NCBI RefSeq assembly: GCF_029094525.1
Contig: NZ_CP119107.1
Coordinates: forward strand, 1,054,001 to 1,118,000
From: Pullulanibacillus sp. KACC 23026
GTDB taxonomy: Bacteria; Bacillota; Bacilli; Bacillales; Sporolactobacillaceae
Length of the DNA stretch: 64,000 nucleotides
Direction: 5' to 3'
This document shows positions 54,137 through 61,182 of the stretch, piece by piece (position 1 is the first letter of the stretch; each line of letters opens with the position of its first letter). A program made the position numbers and the translations under genes. The notes beneath the pieces were generated by a model that saw nothing but the letters and a program-made list of their open reading frames with translations, was not told the origin of the DNA and searched no databases.

Positions 54137-55423
54137 TTGAATAAGAAAACTTACGTACAGGTTGGAATTGGTGGTCGAGCAGAATTTTATTGGAGTGCCA
54201 TTGTGCGTGATTTTAGAGATACATCGGAGTTGTTAGCATTCTGTGATGTCAATCAGACAAGGATGGACTACGCTAATCACTTACTCGAGACCAAATACTC
54301 TTCTAAAACCATTCCAACTTATAGAGCTCATGATTTTGAAAAAATGATACACGAATTAAATCCGGATGTGGTCATTGTCACTTCGATTGATCGTACCCAC
54401 CACAAATACATAATAAAAGCGATGGAACTCGGTTGTGATGTCATTACGGAAAAACCAATGACGGTGGATGAGGAAAAAAGTCAAGCTATTCTAGATACGG
54501 TTAAACGAACAAGGAGAAACCTTCGAGTAACGTTTAATTATCGTTACGCGCCTCATAATACCAAAATTAGAGAGCTCATTGCGAATGGAACGATTGGAGA
54601 GGTCACGTCTGTTCACTTTGAATGGTTATTAAATACACTTCATGGAGCCGACTATTTTAGAAGATGGCATCGGGATAAGCGAAATAGCGGAGGGTTACTT
54701 GTCCATAAATCAACCCATCATTTTGATCTGGTGAATTTTTGGTTAGGCTCTTATCCTGATACCGTATTAGCTATGGGAGATCTCAGGTTTTATGGGAGGG
54801 AAAACGCTGAGAATCGCGGTGAAACCTCGTTTTATCAAAGGGCGTATGGGAGCGAACAAGCAAAAGATGACCATTTTGCCCTCCATCTAGAAGAAAACCC
54901 ACATTTAAAGGCCATGTACCTTGATGCAGAGAAAGAGGATGGCTACCAGCGCGACCAAAGCGTATTTGGTGACGGAATTAGTATTGAAGACACATTATCT
55001 TTAATCGCAAAGTACAAAAACAAAACCATGTTAACGTATTCCCTTCATGCTTATGCGCCATGGGAAGGCTTTAATGTGGTGTTTAATGGGACAAAGGGAC
55101 GGATTGAAGCCAAAATTGTAGAAAACTCTTATGTGAATTCTGGCGGGGATAAAGCGCTTGAGGGAGCGGTATCGTCTAAGGAAATTACCGTTCACCCAAT
55201 GATTGGTAAACCATATGAGGTTGAGATTGACGAAGGAAATGGGGGACATGGTGGCGGAGATCCGATCTTGCTTAATGATATTTTTGGTGAGCCAATAGAG
55301 GACCGTTTCAATCGTGCAGCCACACATGTTGATGGCGTACGTTCTATTCTTACAGGTATAGCCGGGAATATTTCTATGAAAACAGGGTTACCGGTGAAAC
55401 TGGATACTCTTGTGGACTTTTAA
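54137..55423 (+). CDS. Gfo/Idh/MocA-family oxidoreductase
   Basis: 428 aa; TTG at 54137 behind AGGAGG. Rossmann fold (VGIGGRAEFYWSAIV), EKP motif CDVITEKPMTVDEEKS, and substrate-domain landmarks FNYRYAPHNTKIRELI and HKSTHHFDLVNFWLG with the usual catalytic His. Longer than typical (about 350 aa), with an insert around residues 215-275. Third dehydrogenase of this family in the island. Likely oxidises a sugar hydroxyl of a pectin-derived unit. Ended by a perfect terminator. Confidence 0.87.
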   Translation: MNKKTYVQVGIGGRAEFYWSAIVRDFRDTSELLAFCDVNQTRMDYANHLLETKYSSKTIPTYRAHDFEKMIHELNPDVVIVTSIDRTHHKYIIKAMELGCDVITEKPMTVDEEKSQAILDTVKRTRRNLRVTFNYRYAPHNTKIRELIANGTIGEVTSVHFEWLLNTLHGADYFRRWHRDKRNSGGLLVHKSTHHFDLVNFWLGSYPDTVLAMGDLRFYGRENAENRGETSFYQRAYGSEQAKDDHFALHLEENPHLKAMYLDAEKEDGYQRDQSVFGDGISIEDTLSLIAKYKNKTMLTYSLHAYAPWEGFNVVFNGTKGRIEAKIVENSYVNSGGDKALEGAVSSKEITVHPMIGKPYEVEIDEGNGGHGGGDPILLNDIFGEPIEDRFNRAATHVDGVRSILTGIAGNISMKTGLPVKLDTLVDF

Positions 55424-55473
55424 TTTAATTTTGTCTTAATTAGTCCGAATTAGGGACAGGCCCTCCAATTGAT

Positions 55474-55514
55474 AACAACAGACATGGCTCATAAAGTCAT
55501 GTCTGTTGTTTAAA
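55474..55514 (+). terminator. Terminator after oxidoreductase gene
   Basis: AACAACAGACATG (55474-55486) pairs exactly with CATGTCTGTTGTT (55498-55510), then T. Confidence 0.85.
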
Positions 55515-55581
55515 TAATTTACGAGTTTTTTGTAATTTTAGAAAAAATACGGTTTTTCGTATTGCTAAAAAATAAAATACA

Positions 55582-55594
55582 ATATATCATATAT
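55582..55594. promoter_or_regulatory. Candidate GntR operator D
   Basis: ATATATCATATAT, the reverse complement of the 13-mer at sites B and C. Upstream of the Lpl-type ABC operon. Confidence 0.6.
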
Positions 55595-55686
55595 AATATA
55601 GTTTTGAAGAGAAAGAAAACATTGAAAATGGGACAAGTCGTTATTGTATGTGTGTCTTACTATGATCTGCTAGTTGTTATTGTTTA

Positions 55687-55700
55687 TGAAAGCGTTGCCT
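55687..55700 (+). promoter_or_regulatory. cre-like site upstream of Lpl-type ABC operon
   Basis: TGAAAGCGTTGCCT matches cre except its last base, 27 bp before the permease start. Confidence 0.5.
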
Positions 55701-55726
55701 AAAAGGGGAAGAGAGGAGATCGATTA

Positions 55727-56698
55727 GTGAGAAATATAAACTCAGATGTAGGAGTTGCTGGCGAAGTCGTCGCTAGTCCAAAGGTCAAAACGAAATCTCG
55801 ATTGCTTCAACGGTTAAAAAGAGATATATGGATGTATGTCTTAATAGCTCCAGGGGTACTCTACTTTCTTATTTTTAAGTACTTGCCGATGTGGGGGGTT
55901 CTCATTGCTTTTCAGGACTATCAGCCTTTCCTAGGTTTCTTACACAGTAAATGGGTCGGAATCGCCAATTTTAAAGAATTCTTTATCAGCCCTGATTTTA
56001 TGAGGTTGTTCGCAAACACACTCATTCTTTCCTTTTTGAACTTGGTGCTTGTATTTCCGATACCGGTCGTTGTTGCTTTAATGTTGAATGAGATTAGAGT
56101 CTCTCTATTAAAAAGAGGCATTCAGACGATGGTTTATGTCCCTCATTTTATTTCGATGGTTGTCGTTACGAGTATGACTTATGTCTTTTTCACAACTGGG
56201 GGAGGTTACATTAATGAATTAGTACAAAATGTAACCGGTCACACGATACCGTTTTTAACAAGTGTTCATTGGTTCAGGCCTATAATTATCATTCAAACCG
56301 TGTGGCAAACAACGGGATGGAGTACCATTATTGTTTTGGCGGCCTTAACGGGTGTCAATCCAGAATTATATGAAGCAGCTGTAGTAGATGGGGCTGGCAG
56401 ATGGAAACAGTTATGGCATATTACACTTCCCGCTATTCGCAGCACCATCGTCATTTTGTTGATTCTTCGCTTAGGCCATTTCTTGGATAACGGCTTTGAA
56501 CAGATCTATCTCATGAGTAACTCTTTGAACCGATCTGTCGCAGATGTGTTTGATACTTATGTCTATTATATAGGTTTGACGAATGGCGAGTTCAGTTTTG
56601 CTACAGCGGTCGGTCTATTTAAATCAGTTATCTCAATTATTCTCGTCGTGGGAGCAAACAAATTAGCTAAAAGGTTTGGTCAAGAAGGAATCTATTAA
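55727..56698 (+). CDS. Lpl-type sugar ABC transporter permease (LplB-like)
   Basis: 323 aa; GTG at 55727 with GAGAGGAG upstream. Six helices. KYLPMWGVLIAFQDYQPFLGF is the hallmark N-terminal segment of LplB/YtcP-type permeases, and the EAA loop is ELYEAAVVDGAGRWKQLWHITLPAI. In Bacillus subtilis the related lpl genes lie beside yetA and rhamnogalacturonan genes. Here too a YetA-like gene follows, so rhamnogalacturonan oligomers or unsaturated galacturonyl-rhamnose are plausible cargo. Confidence 0.9.
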   Translation: MRNINSDVGVAGEVVASPKVKTKSRLLQRLKRDIWMYVLIAPGVLYFLIFKYLPMWGVLIAFQDYQPFLGFLHSKWVGIANFKEFFISPDFMRLFANTLILSFLNLVLVFPIPVVVALMLNEIRVSLLKRGIQTMVYVPHFISMVVVTSMTYVFFTTGGGYINELVQNVTGHTIPFLTSVHWFRPIIIIQTVWQTTGWSTIIVLAALTGVNPELYEAAVVDGAGRWKQLWHITLPAIRSTIVILLILRLGHFLDNGFEQIYLMSNSLNRSVADVFDTYVYYIGLTNGEFSFATAVGLFKSVISIILVVGANKLAKRFGQEGIY

Positions 56699-56711
56699 AG
56701 GAGGAGCTAAG

Positions 56712-57596
56712 ATGCGCAAATGGAATACGCCAGGCGGTGTCATTTTTGATAGTTTTAATTACATTATTTTAATAGCGTTTGCATTGTGTACAGTACTGCC
56801 ATTTATCTACATCATTGCAGGCTCCTTCTCAACCGATCAGGAGCTTCAAACAAGAGCTTTCTTTCTTATTCCGAAGACATTCTCATTAGATGCCTACAAA
56901 TATATTTTCTCAAACGGGGCTTTAATTAAAAGTATTGGCGTTTCGATTTATATTACCGTTGTTGGAACGATTGTTAATCTATTTTTCACCATGACGATGG
57001 CTTATCCACTGTCAAGAAAGACGTTATGGGGAAGAAATCGCATTTTAGGTCTAGTCATTTTTTCGATGCTTTTTAGTGGTGGAATGATCCCAACTTACAT
57101 GGTCGTAAAGGATTTAGGTTTGCTAAATTCTTACTGGTCTCTCATGCTTCCAGGGGCGATCAGCGCGTTTAACTTAATTATTGTGAAGAACTTCTTTCAA
57201 GAGTTGCCACAGGAATTGGAAGATGCGGCAAAGATTGATGGTTGTAATGAGATTGGAATTTTATGGAGAATCTATTTACCTCTTTCAAAACCGATCATTG
57301 CGACTTTTGCTCTGTTTTATGCGGTTGGGCATTGGAATGACTTCATGGGACCTTTGCTTTACATAAATGATCCGCAAAAATGGCCATTGCAAGTTATTTT
57401 GCGGCAGGTTGTTGAGCTCTCTCAAGCCGCAACAGTCAGTGACACAAACCGATTGGATCCTAACTTTGTCACACCGCCTGCTCAGACCGTAAAAATGGCA
57501 ACGATTGCAGTTGGAACGATCCCAATTCTCATTGTCTATCCATTCTTACAAAAGTACTTCACCAAGGGGGTGCTGCTAGGATCAGTTAAGAGCTAA
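56712..57596 (+). CDS. Lpl-type sugar ABC transporter permease (LplC/YtcP-like)
   Basis: 294 aa from the ATG at 56712, which follows AAAGGAGGAG; the longer frame from 56676 would overlap the previous gene. Six helices. EAA loop ELEDAAKIDGCNEIGILWRIYLPLSKP, with Cys in place of the usual Ala. YtcP-type landmarks: MLFSGGMIPTYMVVKDLGLLNSYW and GHWNDFMGPLLYINDP. Partner of the 55727 permease. Confidence 0.9.
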   Translation: MRKWNTPGGVIFDSFNYIILIAFALCTVLPFIYIIAGSFSTDQELQTRAFFLIPKTFSLDAYKYIFSNGALIKSIGVSIYITVVGTIVNLFFTMTMAYPLSRKTLWGRNRILGLVIFSMLFSGGMIPTYMVVKDLGLLNSYWSLMLPGAISAFNLIIVKNFFQELPQELEDAAKIDGCNEIGILWRIYLPLSKPIIATFALFYAVGHWNDFMGPLLYINDPQKWPLQVILRQVVELSQAATVSDTNRLDPNFVTPPAQTVKMATIAVGTIPILIVYPFLQKYFTKGVLLGSVKS

Positions 57597-57652
57597 TTTT
57601 GGTGATTCGGTTAAAATCAAATTATTTAAAAGGATTAGGGGGAAACGTGCAA

Positions 57653-59197
57653 ATGAATCGACCTATGAAAAAATCATTATCTATTCTTTTTTCAGCAAGT
57701 TTACTTGCAGGCGCATTGACTGCTTGCGGTAATGCAAAAGATACCAGTTCGAATGCCGATAGTAAGGGACCAATGAAATTAACCATTATGATGCCGTCTT
57801 TTGATCAGAACTTAGCAACCGATAATAGTCCCATTGTAAAGAAGCTTGATAAAGAGACGAATACTAAAATTCACCTTCAATGGGTGCCAAATGATAGTTA
57901 TCCAGACAAGTTCAACGTGACTTTAGCCTCTGGTAATTTACCCGATATCATGGTCCTCGAATCTATGAATGGTGGATTTGCAAAAGCGGCAGAAGCCGGC
58001 GAGTTCTGGGATCTGGGACCTTATCTAAAGGATTATCCTAACTTATCGAAACTAAACCCAATTGTTGAACAAAACGCATCCGTTAACGGTACTTTGTATG
58101 GTATTCCAAGACTAAGAGCATTAGGAAGAAATGGACTACTAATTAGACAAGATTGGTTAAAAAAATTGGGTTTACAAGAACCTAAGACTATCGATGATTT
58201 TTATAATATCTTAAAAGCGTTTAAAAACGATGATCCAGATGGCGACGGCAAAAATGATACTTATGGAATGACGATTTCTCAATTTAACGGACCTTGGGAT
58301 GTTATGCAAACCTGGTTTGGCGTTCCCAATCAGTGGGGCAAAGCATCGGATGGATCACTCAAACCATACTTTGAGTTTCCGCAATACCAAACAGCTCTTG
58401 ATTTCTTCAAGAAACTGTATGATGAAAAATTAATCAATCAGGATTTTGCGGCCATGCCATCCTCAAAATGGTATGACGACATTGAAGCTGATAAGTCGGG
58501 TGTGATTGTTGATGTGGCCGACTCCGCTCACAGAATTGAAGATAAAATTGATACAGCTAAATTTGGAGCTAATGCTACAACAGAGCAAAAAGAATCCAAA
58601 ACGTTTATGACGGTTCTTGGCGGGGTTGCTGGACCAGATGGGCAAAAGCATTATCTTCCAACCGATGGATATAGCGGGGAACTTGTCATTCCAAAAACAA
58701 CAGTAAAGACGGAAGCTCAATTGAAAAAAGTGCTTAAGTTTTTAAATCAACTTAACGATAAAGATCTTCAAGTTTTACTAGGCAATGGTATTGAAGGGAA
58801 GCAATATACGCTTGATGATAATGGCTATGCTGTACCATCAACTGACCAAGGCGTAGTTGGCGACCTTCATGACTTGAACCAAATGCTGATGTTCTTGCCA
58901 GAAGATAAAACGATTAAAACAGCTCCTTCCCCATTAACAGAAAAAGAAACTAAAGTTCAAAATGATAATGAGCAATATGTTGTAGCGAACCCTGCAGCTG
59001 GTCTATTATCACAAACTTATGCTCAAAAAGGAGCACAGCTCGATCAAATTATAACAGATGCTCGTGTTAAATATATCTCAGGTCAGATTGATAAAGCCGG
59101 TTTACAAGATGCGATTAAACAATGGAAAGCCCAAGGTGGGGATCAATATACGAAAGAAATCAATGATCTCTATAAAAAAGAACAAAGCAAGAAATAA
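57653..59197 (+). CDS. Lpl-type substrate-binding lipoprotein 1
   Basis: 514 aa from the ATG at 57653 with AGGGGGA 10 nt upstream (GTG 57647 is possible). Lipobox LTAC. LplA-like binding protein. An EF-hand-like calcium loop DPDGDGKNDTYG occurs as in many pectin or alginate oligosaccharide binding proteins. Aromatic-rich binding segments include VMQTWFGVPNQWG and YFEFPQYQTALDFFKKLYDE. The next gene encodes a close paralogue with the same calcium loop. Confidence 0.9.
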   Translation: MNRPMKKSLSILFSASLLAGALTACGNAKDTSSNADSKGPMKLTIMMPSFDQNLATDNSPIVKKLDKETNTKIHLQWVPNDSYPDKFNVTLASGNLPDIMVLESMNGGFAKAAEAGEFWDLGPYLKDYPNLSKLNPIVEQNASVNGTLYGIPRLRALGRNGLLIRQDWLKKLGLQEPKTIDDFYNILKAFKNDDPDGDGKNDTYGMTISQFNGPWDVMQTWFGVPNQWGKASDGSLKPYFEFPQYQTALDFFKKLYDEKLINQDFAAMPSSKWYDDIEADKSGVIVDVADSAHRIEDKIDTAKFGANATTEQKESKTFMTVLGGVAGPDGQKHYLPTDGYSGELVIPKTTVKTEAQLKKVLKFLNQLNDKDLQVLLGNGIEGKQYTLDDNGYAVPSTDQGVVGDLHDLNQMLMFLPEDKTIKTAPSPLTEKETKVQNDNEQYVVANPAAGLLSQTYAQKGAQLDQIITDARVKYISGQIDKAGLQDAIKQWKAQGGDQYTKEINDLYKKEQSKK

Positions 59198-59227
59198 TCT
59201 CTTTAGGTAGTCTTGTTTACCTGAAAA

Positions 59228-59271
59228 GGAATAGAATTGGGCGTTTCCTATTCTTTGCCCAATTCTATTCC
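59228..59271. other. Strong hairpin between the two binding-protein genes
   Basis: GGAATAGAATTGGGC (59228-59242) and GCCCAATTCTATTCC (59257-59271) form a 15-bp perfect stem without a U-tract. More likely an mRNA stabiliser or partial attenuator than a full terminator. Confidence 0.7.
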
Positions 59272-59344
59272 TATACATAAAAAAACAAAATAGATGGATG
59301 TCTCGAGAGAATTCGTTTTTATTCTTCACATTAGGAGGAAAAAA

Positions 59345-60901
59345 ATGAATAATGGTTCTGCAAAAACGCAAAAAATCCTGGCCATTATGTTCTCTAGTGT
59401 TTTAACTTTGGGAGTTTTGGGAGGCTGCGGCCCAAGTGAAGCAACATCAAATTCCTCAAATGCTGCCAGCCTCAATTCTGGACCGATGAAGCTAAGTATC
59501 ATGATGCCTTCATTTGACCCAGATCTTGCAACTGATGATAGTCCTGTAGTTAAAAAACTTGATAAAAACACAAACACAGATATTCATCTTCAATGGGTGC
59601 CAAGTGATAGTTATCAAGACAAATTCAATGTCATGCTAGCCTCAGGAAATTTACCAGACATCATGGTCGTTGCTGATCAAACAAATCCTGCTTTTGTCAA
59701 AGCGGCTGAAGCGGGTCAGTTCTGGGATGTGGGGCCGTATCTCAAAGACTATAAAAATTTAAGCCAACTTAGTTCAGTTGTTAAGCAAAATGCCTCAATC
59801 AATGGACATCTATACGGGGTTCCGCGTCTTAGACCTCTAGGACGAAATGGAGTAGCTATTCGAAAGGATTGGCTTAATAACTTAGGCTTACAAGAACCTA
59901 AAACGATTGATGACTTTTATAATGTATTGAAAGCGTTTAAAAATGGTGATCCGGATAAAGACGGAAAGAACGACACGTATGGTCTAACCGTATTCCAAGA
60001 CACCGGAGCTTGGACTGATATGGAAGCTTGGTTTGGTGTCCCTAATCAATGGGGGAAAACGGCTGATGGGTCTTTAAAGCCTTACTTTGAATTTCCGCAA
60101 TACCAAACTGCTCTGGATTTTTTCAAAAAGCTATATGATGAAAGATTAATTAATCAAGATTTTGCCGCTCTTCCAGGCTCGAAAGCACTTGATGACATTG
60201 AATCCGGCAAATCAGGTGTTGATGTCGGTGTCATTGATGACGCGCACAGAATCGAGCTCGCTCTGGATCAAAAAGTTTATGGCACAAATGCCACGATTGA
60301 ACAACAAGAAAAGAAGACTTATATGACGGCACTTGGTGGAGTTGCTGGACCAGACGGATTGAAAATTATGCCTACATCCGGACTTGCCGGATTACTCGCT
60401 ATTCCAAAAACGTCAGTTAAGACAGTAACACAATTGAAACAAGTTCTTAAGTTCTTAGATGAGCTAAATGACAAAGATAATCAAGTTCTTTTATATAACG
60501 GTATTGAAGGTCAACAATATACGTTACAAGACGGATATGCTGTCTTTTCAACAGATCAAAAGAAAATGAAACAGATCCATGATATCAATCAAATGCAAAT
60601 GTTCTTGCCGAAAGACGAGTCCATCCAATTATATCAAACGCCTTTGCGCAAAAAAGAGAATCAGATTGAGATTGATGATGAACAAATTGTTGTTGTGAAT
60701 CCAGCGGCTGGATTAATTTCTCAAACCTATCAGCAACGGGGGGCCCAACTCGACCAAATTATTAACGATGCGATGATTCAGTATATATCTGGTCAAATTG
60801 ATAAATCGGGTCTTCAAGATGCTGTAAAGCAATGGAAAGTGCAAGGCGGAGATCAAGTGGTTAAGGAAATCAATGATCTCTATCAAAAGGAACAAAATTA
60901 A
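59345..60901 (+). CDS. Lpl-type substrate-binding lipoprotein 2 (paralogue)
   Basis: 518 aa from the ATG at 59345 with AGGAGGAAAAAA directly upstream. Lipobox LGGC. Roughly colinear with the preceding protein over its whole length, with many identical blocks: LKLSIMMPSF-like start, NLPDIMV, YFEFPQYQTALDFFKKLYDE, ALGGVAGPDG, NPAAGL and QLDQII. The calcium loop is DPDKDGKNDTYG. Differences concentrate around the ligand-side segments (ADQTNPAFVK against ESMNGGFAK). A tandem duplication that probably broadens the range of bound oligosaccharides for one permease pair. Confidence 0.9.
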   Translation: MNNGSAKTQKILAIMFSSVLTLGVLGGCGPSEATSNSSNAASLNSGPMKLSIMMPSFDPDLATDDSPVVKKLDKNTNTDIHLQWVPSDSYQDKFNVMLASGNLPDIMVVADQTNPAFVKAAEAGQFWDVGPYLKDYKNLSQLSSVVKQNASINGHLYGVPRLRPLGRNGVAIRKDWLNNLGLQEPKTIDDFYNVLKAFKNGDPDKDGKNDTYGLTVFQDTGAWTDMEAWFGVPNQWGKTADGSLKPYFEFPQYQTALDFFKKLYDERLINQDFAALPGSKALDDIESGKSGVDVGVIDDAHRIELALDQKVYGTNATIEQQEKKTYMTALGGVAGPDGLKIMPTSGLAGLLAIPKTSVKTVTQLKQVLKFLDELNDKDNQVLLYNGIEGQQYTLQDGYAVFSTDQKKMKQIHDINQMQMFLPKDESIQLYQTPLRKKENQIEIDDEQIVVVNPAAGLISQTYQQRGAQLDQIINDAMIQYISGQIDKSGLQDAVKQWKVQGGDQVVKEINDLYQKEQN

Positions 60902-60969
60902 CCGTGTCATTATAATCGAATGGCTCTTTTCTAAAAGATTGTTACTATTTGATAAAAAATAGGTGGAAA

Positions 60970-61070
60970 TAGGCGAGGCTCCTGCAGAATAGCAAGTCAG
61001 GTGAGACCCCGCAGGCTTATTTTACCGAGGAGGCTCACGGATTGCCTGCGGAAAGTGAGCTTATTGGAGT
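60970..61070. repeat. Bacillales GAGACCCCGCAGG-type intergenic repeat
   Basis: Contains CTCCTGCAGAATAGC, GGTGAGACCCCGCAGG, CGAGGAGGCTCACGG and TTGCCTGCGGAAAGTGAGC as nested inverted repeats (TGAGACC.../GGCTCAC, CCGCAGGC/GCCTGCGG). I recall this as a common dispersed palindromic element between genes in Bacillaceae. Non-coding. Confidence 0.65.
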
Positions 61071-61110
61071 CTAAAAAAACAACAAAGTTTACGAAAACAG
61101 CCAATCAAAT

Positions 61111-61142
61111 AGAATCGAGCTGTGTCCTCATAGCTCGATTCT
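61111..61142. other. Hairpin upstream of YetA-like gene
   Basis: AGAATCGAGCT (61111-61121) pairs exactly with AGCTCGATTCT (61132-61142). It could terminate the upstream transcript or act in the leader, 40 bp before the start codon. Confidence 0.6.
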
Positions 61143-61182
61143 ATTATTTGAAACCTTAATTTAAAAAAAGGAGGTGCTTTTA

